From assembly GCF_026898155.1 (NCBI RefSeq), contig NZ_CP114029.1:441501-505500 (forward strand): a stretch of 64,000 bases of DNA, read 5' to 3'. The stretch comes from Jiella pelagia. Its GTDB lineage: Bacteria; Pseudomonadota; Alphaproteobacteria; Rhizobiales; Rhizobiaceae. Positions within the stretch are counted from its first letter, which is position 1. Each line of letters starts with the position of its first letter. The translations under genes were made by a program, and so were the position numbers. The notes below the pieces were generated by a model, which saw nothing but the letters and a program-made list of their open reading frames with translations, was not told the DNA's origin and ran no database searches. Positions 18,356 to 28,430 of the stretch are shown piece by piece.

Positions 18356-19759
18356 TCATCCCACTGCATCGCCGTGTTCCTTTCCGGTTGAACCCTCGTC
18401 GGGGCTGGAGGAGCGATATCCTCCACGATGGCCGGCCAGTTGCAACTCGGCTCGCAAGCCTGTCGGCTTCCTGCGGGCAAGGATCAGGCGGCCGCCGAGC
18501 TTCTCTGCACAGATCTCGACGATGGCAAGACCGAGGCCGCTGCCGATGGGCGTCCGGTTGCTGCCGCGAAAGAAGCGGCTCGTCGCGCGCTCGATCTCCT
18601 CGTCCGGCATGCTAGGGCCTTCGTCCTCGATGAAGATGCCTCTTCCCGTCCACGATAGGCGCACCGTCCCGCCCGGCGGCGAATGATTGACCGCGTTTTC
18701 GACGAGGTTGCGCAGGGCCAGCGCGAGCAGCGTCCCGTTGGTCTCGATCTCGATCCCGTCGAGCGACGGATCGAGGCGAAGCGCGCCGCCCTTGGCCGTC
18801 AGCCGCGCCTCCTGGCCGGCAGCCGCTTCCCGCGCCACGTCGGACAGGCGCAGCGGCTCGACGGTCGCAGCCGGCACCGCCTCGGCTTCCGCCATGGCGA
18901 GAAGCTGGCGCACCAGCCGCGCCGTCCGCTCGACCGCCGTGACGATCTGGGTCAGAGCCATCGTGCGTGTCTCGGCGCGATCGGCCTTCAGCGCAATCTC
19001 GGCCTGGGTCTTCAGGCCGCTGAGCGGCGTGCGCAGTTCGTGCGCCGCATAGGCGAGAAACTGGCTCTCGCGTTCGCGGGCCTGCGCGACCCGTCCGAAG
19101 AGACCGTTCAGCGCCGTGACGACGGGCCGGATCTCCGAGGCCGTCTCGGTCTGCGGCAAGGCATGGAGGTCTCCGGCAGCGCGATGCTCGAGGCCCGTCG
19201 CCAGTTGCGACAAGGGTCTGAGGCCGCGCCCGACGCCGAACCACAGGATCGCCGCCAGCGCCGGCATGACCAGCGCCATCGGCAGCGCCAGGCCCTTCAC
19301 CATGTCGCGCACCAGCCGCGCGCGGATGTCGAGATTGTCGCCGACCAGTACCTGCACGCCCCGCGCCTCGTCGCGAATGGCGTAGACGCGCCAGATGTCG
19401 CCGTCGATGCGGCGTTCGGCAAAGCCGTCCGGATGGTCGGAGAGGCGCTCGGCGGGCGCTCCGTCGGACTGGCCGATCAACGTGCCGGTCAGCGACCAGA
19501 TCTGGCAGGACAGTTGCCGTTCATAGGGATTGTGCCGGGCTTCGTGAGCAATCCCCGGGTCGAGCGAGGCGACGGCGGTGTCGATCTCCTGGCTGTCGAT
19601 CAGCGAGGCAACCATCCGCGCCGCCTCCATCAGCCTGGCGTCGAGCACGTGCTCCACCTCGGCACGGGTGCTCAGATAGACCCAGGCCGTCGCCGACAGC
19701 CAGACAAGGCCGGTCGCGGCGATCAGGATGAGGAACAGCCGGGCGCGCATGGACCGCAA
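18356..19759 (-). CDS. Sensor histidine kinase (QseC/PmrB-like)
   Basis: Membrane sensor kinase of 467 residues. TM1 is at residues 6-28 (RLFLILIAATGLVWLSATAW), a periplasmic sensor of about 130 residues follows, and TM2 is GLALPMALVMPALAAILWFG. Then a HAMP-like linker, the dimerisation H-box AAHELRTPLSGLKTQAEIAL, N box RNLVENAVNHSPPGGTVRLS, and G boxes FIEDEGPSMPDEEI and GSGLGLAIVEICAEKLGG. The response regulator lies directly upstream and ends 3 bases before this start. Signal unknown. Confidence 0.92.
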   Translation of the reverse strand: MRSMRARLFLILIAATGLVWLSATAWVYLSTRAEVEHVLDARLMEAARMVASLIDSQEIDTAVASLDPGIAHEARHNPYERQLSCQIWSLTGTLIGQSDGAPAERLSDHPDGFAERRIDGDIWRVYAIRDEARGVQVLVGDNLDIRARLVRDMVKGLALPMALVMPALAAILWFGVGRGLRPLSQLATGLEHRAAGDLHALPQTETASEIRPVVTALNGLFGRVAQARERESQFLAYAAHELRTPLSGLKTQAEIALKADRAETRTMALTQIVTAVERTARLVRQLLAMAEAEAVPAATVEPLRLSDVAREAAAGQEARLTAKGGALRLDPSLDGIEIETNGTLLALALRNLVENAVNHSPPGGTVRLSWTGRGIFIEDEGPSMPDEEIERATSRFFRGSNRTPIGSGLGLAIVEICAEKLGGRLILARRKPTGLRAELQLAGHRGGYRSSSPDEGSTGKEHGDAVG

Positions 19760-19762
19760 GGC

Positions 19763-20422
19763 TCAGCCCTCCCGCACACGGTAGCCGACGCCGCGCACCG
19801 TCTCGATGAAGCGACTGCCGAACTTGGCTCTCAGATGATGGATGTGGACCTCCACCGCGTTGCTCTCGACACCCTCCTGAAAACCGTAGAGCCGCTCTTC
19901 GAGCTGGGCCCGCGACAGGATCGCGCCCGGATGCTCCATCAGGGCGTGGAGGATGGTGAACTCGCGGCGCGAAATACTGACCTTCGCATCGGCCATCGCC
20001 GCTTCCATTCGCGCCGGATCGAGGCTGACGCCGGCAAATTCCAGATGCGCCGTCAGCCGGCCCGCACCGCGGCGCACCAGCGCCCTGAGCCGCGCCGCCA
20101 GTTCGTCGAGATCGAAGGGCTTGCCGAGATGATCATCGGCACCGCCGTCGAGGCCGAGGATCCGGTCGGCGACGCTGTCGAGCGCGGTCAGCATCAGGAC
20201 GGGCGTCGCGTCGCCGCGCCGGCGCATGATGCGCAGCAGGTCATGGCCGTTGCCGTCGGGCAGCATGACGTCGAGGGCGACGGCCGAAAAGCCGCCGGCG
20301 AGCAGCGCCGCATCGGCCTCGGCGACCGAGACGGCAAGATCCGGTGTGAAGCCGTGCATCGCCAGCCCCACCTTCAGCCCGTCGCCCAGGATCTCGTCGT
20401 CTTCGACGATCAGGATTCGCAT
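19763..20422 (-). CDS. OmpR-family response regulator
   Basis: Transcription regulator of 219 residues. Receiver: VEDDEILGDGL with acidic pocket, phospho-acceptor Asp in ALDVMLPDGNGHDLL, and Lys in LGKPFDLDELAARLRAL. C-terminal winged helix: ISRREFTILHALMEHPGAIL, EVHIHHLRAKFG and IETVRGVGYRVREG. Start MRILIVEDDE at 20422. Partner of the kinase downstream. The adjacent divergent envelope genes (L,D-transpeptidase, DsbA-like) are plausible targets, but that is inference. Confidence 0.93.
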   Translation of the reverse strand: MRILIVEDDEILGDGLKVGLAMHGFTPDLAVSVAEADAALLAGGFSAVALDVMLPDGNGHDLLRIMRRRGDATPVLMLTALDSVADRILGLDGGADDHLGKPFDLDELAARLRALVRRGAGRLTAHLEFAGVSLDPARMEAAMADAKVSISRREFTILHALMEHPGAILSRAQLEERLYGFQEGVESNAVEVHIHHLRAKFGSRFIETVRGVGYRVREG

Positions 20423-20606
20423 TCGCTCGCCCGCCTCACCACTTCGCTCCCGCTCCGCCTCGCCCACCCGGCTTAAGCCTGCCTTAAGCTCATCCAACCA
20501 GGACGTCGTCGACCTCGAAAGTCGGATCGCCCCCAGGGGCGAAGGTCATCGTCAAGGCTGCGGTCGCATCGGCCTGACCCCACGTTCCAACCAGCAGAGA
20601 ATGCTC

Positions 20607-21323
20607 ATGACATCGAAGACCATGCGGGCCGCCGGTCTGATCACGTTGGGGCTCGCCGCCGCCGGCTGCTCGACGACGCAGCCGCCGACCCGAACCCTCG
20701 CCTATCAGCAGCCAGAGCCGCAGCCGGATCCGCGCATCGCCAGGATGTACGGTGCCGAGGAGGATCAGGGCTGGCGAATTCCAGCCGTCGACCCACAGCA
20801 GATCGAGCCGCGCAACATCCGCCAGGTCGTCGACTACCGGACCGACGAGACACCCGGCACCCTCGTCGTCGACCCGCATGCCCGCTTCCTCTACCTCGTC
20901 ATGGAGAACGGCAAGGCGATGCGCTACGGCGTCGGCGTCGGCAAGGCCGGGCTGGAATTCACCGGCACCGGCACGATCGCCCGCAAGGCGGCCTGGCCGC
21001 GCTGGACCCCGACGCCGAACATGATCGAACGCGAGCCGGACAAATACGGCGGCGACCTGCGCCACGGCATGGCCGGCGGCATCGACAACCCGCTCGGTGC
21101 CCGCGCCCTCTATCTCTACAAGGACGGCCGGGACACGCTCTTCCGTATCCACGGCACCAACCAGGAATGGTCGATCGGCAAAGCCGTCTCGTCCGGCTGC
21201 ATCCGCATGCTGAACCAGGACGTCATCGACCTGAACCGACGCGTTCCCGCCGGCAGCAAGATCGTCGTCGTCGGCATTGACCCATCCGCCGCAGGAACCC
21301 CGAACGGAGATCCGACGTCATGA
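20607..21323 (+). CDS. L,D-transpeptidase lipoprotein (YkuD domain)
   Basis: Protein of 238 residues with a lipobox LAAAGC after a short signal peptide, so probably a lipoprotein. The YkuD catalytic motif is visible: FRIHGTNQEWSIGKAVSSGC followed by IRM, with the nucleophile Cys and the HGT histidine. It likely forms 3-3 peptidoglycan crosslinks or attaches proteins to peptidoglycan. An ATG at 20601 two codons upstream is also possible. Its stop overlaps the next ATG (ATGA), coupling it to the DsbA-like gene. Confidence 0.92.
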   Translation: MTSKTMRAAGLITLGLAAAGCSTTQPPTRTLAYQQPEPQPDPRIARMYGAEEDQGWRIPAVDPQQIEPRNIRQVVDYRTDETPGTLVVDPHARFLYLVMENGKAMRYGVGVGKAGLEFTGTGTIARKAAWPRWTPTPNMIEREPDKYGGDLRHGMAGGIDNPLGARALYLYKDGRDTLFRIHGTNQEWSIGKAVSSGCIRMLNQDVIDLNRRVPAGSKIVVVGIDPSAAGTPNGDPTS

Positions 21324-21973
21324 CATCGAAGCTCGATCGCAGGACCTTTCTGACCGCGGCGCTCGCAAGCGGCGCGGCCCTCGCCGGTGGCGCAGCGCTC
21401 GTTGCGCGCCCCGCTTTCGCCGCCCCCGATCCGATGTCGCGAGATATGATGTCGAAGGAGGCCGTGCTCTACGATCCCGAGGCGCCGATTCTCGGCAATC
21501 CCAAGGGCGACGTCACCATCGTCGAATGGTTCGACTACCAGTGCCCCTACTGCAAGAAGGCCTATCCGGAGACGCGGAAGATCGTCGAGGACGACGGCCA
21601 AATCCGCATGGTGATGAAGGACTGGCCGATCTTCGGCCCGCCGTCCGACAGGGCCACCCGGCTGACGCTCGCCGCCGGCAAGTACCATCCGCAGGCGCTC
21701 GACGCGCTGATGCGCACCGAGGGCCGGCTGACCGACCAGATGATCGACGCCCGGTTGACGGCGGCCGGCTTCGACGTTGCGGCGCTGCAGCGGGCCTATC
21801 GGCGCGACAGCAAACGCATCGACGCACTCGTCGCGAGGAACTCGGCCCAGGCCGAAGCTTTCGGCTTCCTCGGCACCCCGGCCTATCTCGTCGGAACCGT
21901 CGTCTTCCCGGGCGTCCTGACGATGCAGGACTTTCGGCAGGCGATCAGGGACGCGCGGGCGAAGAGCGGCTGA
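21320..21973 (+). CDS. DsbA-family periplasmic thiol:disulfide oxidoreductase, Tat signal
   Basis: Periplasmic thioredoxin-fold protein of 217 residues. A Tat-type signal (DRRTFLTAALASGAALAGGA) ends at AFA. The active site CPYC lies in EWFDYQCPYCKKAYPETRKI, and the cis-Pro region is GFLGTPAYLVGTVVFPG. This is the DsbA/Com1 (BdbD-like) branch. Coupled to the L,D-transpeptidase gene. YkuD enzymes use a catalytic Cys, so maintaining that thiol is a plausible role (inference). Confidence 0.9.
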   Translation: MTSKLDRRTFLTAALASGAALAGGAALVARPAFAAPDPMSRDMMSKEAVLYDPEAPILGNPKGDVTIVEWFDYQCPYCKKAYPETRKIVEDDGQIRMVMKDWPIFGPPSDRATRLTLAAGKYHPQALDALMRTEGRLTDQMIDARLTAAGFDVAALQRAYRRDSKRIDALVARNSAQAEAFGFLGTPAYLVGTVVFPGVLTMQDFRQAIRDARAKSG

Positions 21974-22015
21974 TCTCGTCCGCCGGATCCGAGGGCTGCG
22001 ATCCTCCGCTCCGCC

Positions 22016-22538
22016 TCAAGGCTTCACGATCGCATAGCCGGCCTCGTGCAGCCGGATGAGGCTCGGAAACGCCGGCCTGAACCACGCGCGCATAGGGAAC
22101 GATCTCGGGGCGTTTGCCCTCCTTCTGCTCCAGCGTGTCGAGCGTGTTGCCGCAGGCGGCGAAGCGCACGTTGGGCATGCTCTGGCTGAAGGCTTCGAGG
22201 CGCTCCAGCACCGGCGAGCGGTCGGGCCGCAGCATGTCCATCCCCGGCCCGTAGACGACGATCTCGATGGCGACGCCTTCGGCCTTCTCCGAATAGTCGC
22301 GGGAGACGTTGGCGGCGATGTCGAGCGCCGAGCGCATCGCCGCCTCGTCGCGATCGGATATCTGCAAGGCTAGCTTGTGGTCGACGAAGCTCAGATCCTC
22401 CTCGCCGCTCGCCTCGATGCCGCCGGTGGATTGCGCGTGCACCGGGCCGGCGAGCCCCGCGACACAGACGGCAAGGGCAAACGTCGCGCCAGCGAGACGG
22501 CGGCGGAGGGCGTTCGATCGCAAAGCACCGGTGGTCAT
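22016..22538 (-). CDS. Exported DsrE-like protein, sox-linked (one frameshift)
   Basis: Protein of about 173 residues when corrected, with a signal peptide (LAGATFALAVCVAGLAGPVH). A DsrE/F-like fold follows: LALQISDRDEAAMRSALDIA, IEIVVYGPGMDMLRPDRSP, FAACGNTLDTLEQKEGK. The frame breaks at 22058-22064 (GAGGCTC on plus). With GAGCTC the end reads VVQAGVSELIRLHEAGYAIV-KP and stops at 22016, the family's usual close. The Cys in FAACGNT is the DsrE-type persulfide-carrier position. It is the last gene of the sox operon and starts 5 bases after the previous stop. Confidence 0.82.
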
Positions 22539-22542
22539 CGAC

Positions 22543-23079
22543 CTATTCCTCCATCGCCAGTTCGGGATGCGCCTCGACGACATCGTCGCGCGTCATCCTC
22601 GGCGTGACATGGGGATACATGTAGCTGTAGCCCGCATTCCCGTATTTCGCGATGTCGATGACCGCCGCCGGCACGACGGTGAAGAGATCGTAGAACTCGT
22701 CCGGCCGATAGCCGCGGCTGCGGGCGGCGTTGCGGCAGATGTGGAACTGGACCCCCTGGTCGGTCAGCTCCTTCACCTTGTCGTAGACGTCCGGATAGGC
22801 CGTCCGGTTGAGGCGGGAGAAGGCGTGCAGCTCGTTGCCGTGGGCGACGACGACGAACTTCGAGCCCTCGAAGTCGCCGAACTCCTGCGCCGCGGCGATG
22901 TGGTTGCGGATGAAGCCGAGCGCCCGCTGGCCGTCGAGCGGATGGTCGAAATTGAAGTCGTAGAGAACCTTCTGGGCCTCATAACGGACCGGATCGAAGG
23001 CGGATTTGTCCGTCGGACCGGCCAGTGCCGAACCACTGAGACACAGAAGCGCTACGGCCGCGCCGATGATCGTGCGCAT
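22543..23079 (-). CDS. Exported DsrE/DsrF-like protein, sox-linked
   Basis: Protein of 178 residues with a signal peptide ([18 protein letters not shown]). The mature part is DsrE/F-like: [56 protein letters not shown]. The Cys in FHICRNAA corresponds to the sulfur-carrier Cys of DsrE-like proteins. It follows soxD with a 70-base gap in the same direction. It may bind persulfide or another sulfur intermediate in the periplasm (inference). Confidence 0.82.
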   Translation of the reverse strand: MRTIIGAAVALLCLSGSALAGPTDKSAFDPVRYEAQKVLYDFNFDHPLDGQRALGFIRNHIAAAQEFGDFEGSKFVVVAHGNELHAFSRLNRTAYPDVYDKVKELTDQGVQFHICRNAARSRGYRPDEFYDLFTVVPAAVIDIAKYGNAGYSYMYPHVTPRMTRDDVVEAHPELAMEE

Positions 23080-23149
23080 TCGATTCTCCCGAGTTCAGGG
23101 CGTTCCTGGCCGCGCCCGATCAGCCTCCCTGCCTCCGCCAGCCGCAGGC

Positions 23150-23898
23150 TCAGTCGACGCTGCCGCCGGCGGGACCGCTCTCGTCGCCGCCGCCCTCCGG
23201 CGTCACGTCCAGCACCTGCGCATGCATGGTGATCTCGACCGGACCCGGCTTGCAATCTGTCATGCAGGGATCGGCGTCGTCCTTGTAGTGTTGTTCCTCC
23301 GCCCGGTCGTCGGGGATGAACGCGCCGGCATTCGGCATCGTCACGGCGGTGAAGTTCTCGTTGGAGAGGCTCGAAGTCCTCGTCGGTTTCGATGTCGTTG
23401 AGATAGAGCACATAGGCCGTCAGCGCATAGACGTCGTCGTTCGACAGCGAGCGGGCATTGCCGAAGGGCATCGCCCGGTGGACGTAGTCGTAGACCGTCG
23501 AAAGATACGGCCAGTAGGAGCCGACGGTCTTCACCGGCCGGTCGCGGGTCAGGGTGTCGAAGCCGCCGGCAAGCTGCGGCCAGCGATCGCGGCCCTCGCC
23601 GAAGTCGCCGTGGCAGGAGGCGCATTGCTCGGCGAAAATGGCCTCGCCTTCCGAAACGGTCCCCTTGCCCACCGGCAGGCCCTTGCCGTCGGGCCGAACG
23701 TCGATGTCCCAGGCGGCGACCTCGTCCGGCGTCGCCACGCGGCCGAGGCCGAGGCTCCTCGCCCGAGGCGTTGGAAGAGGCCGCGTTGGTCGACAAGCCT
23801 GCGGCTGCCTCGGCCTTCGCCGTGGCATCTTGCGCATGGGCGGCCAGGGTCGCCCCGAAGAGGCCGGCCAGGAAGACGAACTCAGGAAACTTCGACAT
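23150..23898 (-). CDS. soxD: SoxD, c-type cytochrome of sulfane dehydrogenase (two frameshifts)
   Basis: Periplasmic cytochrome c, 248 residues when corrected, the electron-accepting partner of SoxC. Signal peptide [16 protein letters not shown], haem motif CASCH in [20 protein letters not shown], then [20 protein letters not shown] holding the Met ligand, and a Cys-containing tail [20 protein letters not shown]. The frame breaks twice, at 23366-23372 and 23751-23757, both GAGGCTC on plus. Restoring GAGCTC gives [20 protein letters not shown] and [18 protein letters not shown]. Its start overlaps the soxC end by 17 bases. Confidence 0.92.
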
Positions 23899-25168
23899 TT
23901 TCGAGCGCTCCGTCCGTCTTCAGATGCCAAGTCTGGATGCCGTTGTTGTGGTAGATCGAATTGGCGCCGCGTGCCTTCCGCAGCGCCTCCTTCGTCGGCT
24001 GGACGAAGCCCTTCTCGTCCATTGCCCGCGACTGCAGCAGAAGCTCCGAGCCGTCCCAGTCGAAATCGTAGTAGAAGCGGTGCACTGCTTTCGAAAAGGA
24101 CTGCGGGTCGATCCGCGCCGCGTGCCAGTTGCGGCCGCCGTCGAGCGAGACGTCGACGCGGCGGATCGTGCCGTTGCCGGACCAGGCGAGGCCGGTGATC
24201 ACCGTGCGGCCCTTGCCATGGGTGACCGGCGCCTGCGGGCTCGGCGCGGTGATGACGGATTTGACCTCCATCTGGAAGGTAAACTTGCGTGCCTTCCCGT
24301 CGGCGAGGAGATCGGTGTATTTCGACGTCTCCTCGCGCTGTTCCCAGGGCGCGTCGCCGACCTCCAGCCGACGCAGCCACTTCACCCACATGTTGCCTTC
24401 CCAGCCCGGGACGACGAGGCGGACCGGATAGCCCTGCTCGGGCCGCAGCGCCTCGCCGTTCATCTTCCAGGCGACGAGGCAGTCGTCGAGAGCCTTCTCG
24501 ATCGGGATGGAGCGGGTCATGGCGGAAGCGTCCGCTCCCTCCGCCAGCAGCCATTTGCCGGAGGATCTCAACCCGGCCTCGTTCAAAAGGTTCTTCAGCG
24601 GCGTGCCGGTATACATCACGCAGTGGACCATGCCGTGGGTGTACTGGCAGCCGTTCAGCTGCGCCCCGCGCCACTCCATGCCGCTGTTTGCCGCGCATTC
24701 CAGGAAGTAGACGCGGTTCTCCCGGGGAAAGCGATGCAGGTCTTCCATGGTGAAGACCATCGGCCTGTCGACGAGGCCGTTGATCATCAGCCGGTGGTCC
24801 TCAGGCGGGATCTCCGCGACGCCGCCGTGATGGCGCTCGAAGCACAGGCCGTTCGGGGTGATGATGCCATCGAGGGCGTGCAGCGGCGTGAAATTGACCG
24901 AACTCGTCGCGTCCGCCGTCAGCCAGGCCACATCGCGGCGCACGACGTCCTTCTCGAACTTGGAGGGCAAACCGTAAGGCGCCGCATCGACGCCGGCACC
25001 GAGATAGCGGTTCCAGTCCTGGATCTCGGTGATCCTGCGGTCGCCCTCGGCCGCTGCGGTCCTCGTTCCGGCCGCCGCAGCAAGGCCCGCCCCGCCGAGC
25101 GCCAGCGTCGATTTCAGGAAGGCCCGGCGCGAGGCCGCGGCCTTGTCCGGCGTCGATCTACTGTCCAT
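23882..25168 (-). CDS. soxC: SoxC, molybdenum-containing sulfane dehydrogenase subunit
   Basis: Periplasmic molybdopterin enzyme of 428 residues in the sulfite-oxidase family. With SoxD it oxidises the outer sulfane sulfur on SoxY. Tat signal: [20 protein letters not shown]. The molybdenum-ligand Cys is in [20 protein letters not shown], and [17 protein letters not shown] and [20 protein letters not shown] follow in the dimerisation domain. Having soxCD means thiosulfate can be taken fully to sulfate without sulfur globules. Confidence 0.96.
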   Translation of the reverse strand: MDSRSTPDKAAASRRAFLKSTLALGGAGLAAAAGTRTAAAEGDRRITEIQDWNRYLGAGVDAAPYGLPSKFEKDVVRRDVAWLTADATSSVNFTPLHALDGIITPNGLCFERHHGGVAEIPPEDHRLMINGLVDRPMVFTMEDLHRFPRENRVYFLECAANSGMEWRGAQLNGCQYTHGMVHCVMYTGTPLKNLLNEAGLRSSGKWLLAEGADASAMTRSIPIEKALDDCLVAWKMNGEALRPEQGYPVRLVVPGWEGNMWVKWLRRLEVGDAPWEQREETSKYTDLLADGKARKFTFQMEVKSVITAPSPQAPVTHGKGRTVITGLAWSGNGTIRRVDVSLDGGRNWHAARIDPQSFSKAVHRFYYDFDWDGSELLLQSRAMDEKGFVQPTKEALRKARGANSIYHNNGIQTWHLKTDGALENVEVS

Positions 25169-25225
25169 GGATCATCACCTTCTTCGATACGATGCTAGGC
25201 TCCTGCCGCCGACCGCCCCGCGCCT

Positions 25226-26920
25226 TCACGACTTCATCTCGACGCTGCGGTTTTCGCTCGGCGTGTAGACCGGGTTAGCCCTCAGATGGTCGGCCACCAC
25301 GTCCCAGATCGGCGGCCCCTCGGTGCCCTCGTTTACCGAGGCCCAGCCGGCGACGACGTAGTCGCGCGAGGCCTCGACGGGGGTCTCGGTCTTCAGAACG
25401 ACCATGTCGGAGATGCGCGAGCCGATCGCCCTGGTCGGGTCGATGGCAAAGCCCATGCCGCCGACCCGCACCATGTCGCCGCCCTGCTGGTAGTAGGGAT
25501 CGGCGTTGAAGAGATTGTCGGCGACGTCCTCGAGGATCGTCTTCAACATGTCGCCGGACATTTTGGTGCGATAGGCGGCCGGATAGGTCATGGCGCAGGC
25601 ATTGTGGAGATCCTCCACCGTGATGTCGCTTCCGGCCGGCAGGGAGGTGCCCCACCGAAAGCCCGGCGACAGGGCGATCTCGGCGTCACGCTCGGACAGA
25701 AGCGCATCGCAGATCAGATCGTCCCAGGTGCCGTTGAAATTGCCTCGCCGATAAAGCAGCCCCTCGGTCCTGCCGAGCACCGTCGCGAGTTGGTCGGCGT
25801 ATGGCGCACGGACCTCGTCGATCTTGGCGGCCATCTCGCCGTCCGGGGTGATCACGTCCGAAAAAACCGGGATCAGCCGGTAGCGCAGATCCTTCAACTC
25901 GCCCTTGCCGATGTCGAGATCGAGCCGGCTGACGAACTTGCCGTTCGATCCGGAAGCGATCAGCACCGTCTTGCCGACCTTCACCGGCTCGGGCAGCGCG
26001 TCATGGGTGTGGCCGGTCAGGATCACGTCGATGCCGGGCACCCGCGAGGCCATCGCCCGGTCGACGTCGAAGCCGTTGTGAGAAAGGAGGATGACGACGT
26101 CGGCGCCCGCCGCCTTCGCCTCCTCGACATGCTTGGCGACTTCCTCCTCGCGGATGCCGAAGGACCAGCCAGGGATCAGCCAGCGCGGATTGGCGATGGG
26201 GGTATAGGGGAAGGCCTGGCCGATCACCGCAACCTTGGAGCCGCCGCGCTCGAACATCGTCCAGGCCTCGAAGGCCGGCTCGTTCCACTCGGCGTCGAAG
26301 ACGTTGGAGCCAAGGAAGGGAAACGCCAGCGCGTCCTTGGCTTCGCTCACCCGGTCGGCGCCGTAGGTGAACTCCCAATGGCCGGTCATGGCGTCCGGCT
26401 TCAGGAGGTTCATGCAGGCGATCATGTCGGCGCCCTTCGTCGCGTTCGCGGTGAAGCTGCCCTGCCAGGTGTCACCGCCGTCGAGGAGGAGGACGTTGTC
26501 GTCGCCGCGCTCAGCCCGGGTTCGCCTGACGATGGTGGCGACACGGTCGAGCCCGCCCATTTTTCCGTAGCGCTCGGCGAGCGCGGCGAAATCGGCTGCG
26601 GTCAGCGCATAGGCTTCGGGCGAGCCGGGCTCGATCCGGTAGAGCTTCAGGAAGTCGGCGCCGGTGACGTGAGGCGGCAGGCCGGCCGCTTGGCCGACGC
26701 CGATATTGACCGCCGGCTCTCGGAAATAGACCGGCTTCAGCTGGGCATGGATATCGGTGACGTGGAGCAGCGTCAGATTGCCGAAGGCCGGCGCGCCGAT
26801 GAGATCGTCCTCGCTCAATCGCTGCTGGGCCGCCGCCCGCGACCAGCGGCCAGCGAGACCGGAACCGGTGATCGACGCGAGGGCGACGCTCGCCGCCAGG
26901 AATTCCCGTCTCGAAAACAT
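25226..26920 (-). CDS. soxB: SoxB, thiosulfohydrolase
   Basis: Periplasmic dimanganese hydrolase of 564 residues in the 5'-nucleotidase-like metallophosphatase family. It releases sulfate from SoxY-bound S-sulfonate. Tat signal: SRREFLAASVALASITG. Metal motifs: LLHVTDIHAQLKPVYFREP, LLDGGDTWQGS, HWEFTYG, LLSHNGFDVDR and GHTHDALPEP. Gene order soxA-soxB-soxC is standard. Confidence 0.97.
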   Translation of the reverse strand: MFSRREFLAASVALASITGSGLAGRWSRAAAQQRLSEDDLIGAPAFGNLTLLHVTDIHAQLKPVYFREPAVNIGVGQAAGLPPHVTGADFLKLYRIEPGSPEAYALTAADFAALAERYGKMGGLDRVATIVRRTRAERGDDNVLLLDGGDTWQGSFTANATKGADMIACMNLLKPDAMTGHWEFTYGADRVSEAKDALAFPFLGSNVFDAEWNEPAFEAWTMFERGGSKVAVIGQAFPYTPIANPRWLIPGWSFGIREEEVAKHVEEAKAAGADVVILLSHNGFDVDRAMASRVPGIDVILTGHTHDALPEPVKVGKTVLIASGSNGKFVSRLDLDIGKGELKDLRYRLIPVFSDVITPDGEMAAKIDEVRAPYADQLATVLGRTEGLLYRRGNFNGTWDDLICDALLSERDAEIALSPGFRWGTSLPAGSDITVEDLHNACAMTYPAAYRTKMSGDMLKTILEDVADNLFNADPYYQQGGDMVRVGGMGFAIDPTRAIGSRISDMVVLKTETPVEASRDYVVAGWASVNEGTEGPPIWDVVADHLRANPVYTPSENRSVEMKS

Positions 26921-27057
26921 GTTCGTCTTCCGTGCTGAGAGCGCGCCGAGGGCGAGCCGGCGCCGAGCGCTACGCCCAGCCGGGGAGCCGCCGGCTGCGA
27001 GGTCTTCGTGATGACCGGCCGCGGCCGGAAAGTTCCAGGCGACCGGCCAGGGCCGCC

Positions 27058-27918
27058 CTACTGGCGCACCGCCGGCGTTTCGACCGAAAGCCCCTCGCCG
27101 CGCCAGGCGACATAGACTTCCAGCGCCATCAACTCGTCCGAAAAGGCCTTTGGCGGTTCGGCGCGGGTATCGCGGACGCAGCCCCGGAAACGATTGTGCA
27201 GCGACACCAGGTTGCTCTGTTTCAAGCGGTATGTCGGAAAACCGTTGGAGTTGCCCTGGCTGAGGTGATCGGCCCGCAGGTAGTTGCCGCTGTTTTTCTC
27301 ATGGCACGACGCGCAGGCGAAATTCAGCTGCCCCGTGCGCAGGTAGTAGCGGTCCTTGCCCGTCTGCCACCAACTCATCATGTCGCCGGCCGAAAGGTCG
27401 ATCTTCACCGGAATCCCGAGCGACTGGTGCTTGATATAGGCGGTGAGATCGACCTGATCGCGGGCGTCGAACTTGTAGGCCTCGGCCTTCATCTGCGCCG
27501 TGCGGCAGGCATTGATCTGGAGCTCGATGTCGAAGGGCTTGCCGGCTTTCGCATTCCATTTCGGATAGCTGGCGCCGACGCCCTTCATGGTTTTTGCCGC
27601 ATCGCCGTGGCAGGAGGCGCAGGACTTGCCGGCTTCCCCCTCGACAGTGTTCCAGACCTCCTCGCCCCGCTCGACATTCAGCATGCCGGGGTTCTCGAAG
27701 CTGTCGGCCTCCATCGCCCTCGTATCGGGCTCGCGATAGAGCCAGCCGGACTTGACGACGTCGAACGGATGGCCGGGCGGATCCTTCGGTGCCGGCGCCT
27801 CGGTGATCATCGCCTCCCCGTCGATCTCGAGCGTTTCGGCGACCGGTTCGGCCCGCGCCGCCGTAAAGAGCGGACTGGCGCAGAGCAAGACCAGCGCTGC
27901 GAGTGTTCTTTTGTTCAC
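27058..27918 (-). CDS. soxA: SoxA, dihaem cytochrome c
   Basis: Periplasmic cytochrome of 286 residues. With SoxX it couples thiosulfate to the SoxY cysteine. Two haem motifs: CASCHGDAAKTMKGVG and FACASCHEKNSGNYL. The Cys in NRFRGCVRDTR is the position that carries persulfide as haem ligand in SoxA. I chose the GTG at 27918 (VNKRTLAALVLL) because GGGAGGGAA sits directly upstream and a signal peptide follows at once; the ATG at 27975 lacks these. It contains one of the two unaltered GAGCTC sites in the window (27520-27525). Confidence 0.96.
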   Translation of the reverse strand: MNKRTLAALVLLCASPLFTAARAEPVAETLEIDGEAMITEAPAPKDPPGHPFDVVKSGWLYREPDTRAMEADSFENPGMLNVERGEEVWNTVEGEAGKSCASCHGDAAKTMKGVGASYPKWNAKAGKPFDIELQINACRTAQMKAEAYKFDARDQVDLTAYIKHQSLGIPVKIDLSAGDMMSWWQTGKDRYYLRTGQLNFACASCHEKNSGNYLRADHLSQGNSNGFPTYRLKQSNLVSLHNRFRGCVRDTRAEPPKAFSDELMALEVYVAWRGEGLSVETPAVRQ

Positions 27919-28024
27919 GCCTTTCCCTCCCAAGAATGACGACGGCGTTTCCGCCACGAATGCCGCGTCCGTCACGCCCGAAGCCTTCCGGGCGCGGTGC
28001 CGACCGTTTCGGCGGGGCGGCCGA

Positions 28025-28351
28025 TCAGTTCACGGCGATCTTCTGCTCGTCGGTGTAGATCGAGCCGTCATCGTCCACCCAGGTGAACTTGAAGGTCCCA
28101 CTTTCCGGCACCTTGGCGTTGAATTCGAAATAGGGATTGGCCGCCACCGCCGGGTCGAGATCGCACTCGAAGACCTTCATCCCGTTGAATTCACAGGTGA
28201 ACTTGTTGATGATCTGCCGCGGAATGACGTTGCCGTCCTTGCCCTTGCGCTGGCCGGATTCCATGTCGTGACTGATCAGCGTCTTGATGGTGATGATCTC
28301 GCCGGCCGAGGCTTTTTTCGGCACCTTCACGCGAGGCTTTGGCGTTGCCAT
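28025..28351 (-). CDS. soxZ: SoxZ, sulfur-carrier complex subunit
   Basis: Protein of 108 residues with an immunoglobulin-like SoxZ fold, exported as a complex with SoxY and lacking its own signal peptide. Recognisable segments: RVKVPKKASAGEIITIKTLI, HDMESGQRKGKDGNVIPR and FKFTWVDDDGSIYTDEQKI. It holds SoxY and docks with SoxAX, SoxB and SoxCD. 80 bases downstream of soxY. Confidence 0.96.
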   Translation of the reverse strand: MATPKPRVKVPKKASAGEIITIKTLISHDMESGQRKGKDGNVIPRQIINKFTCEFNGMKVFECDLDPAVAANPYFEFNAKVPESGTFKFTWVDDDGSIYTDEQKIAVN

Positions 28352-28430
28352 TGTCGAGGTTTCCTCCCGTTTTTCGGCCAGCTCCGCATCGGGCGGGCCG
28401 CTGGATCGTCAAGCGTTTCGAGGCGAGGTC

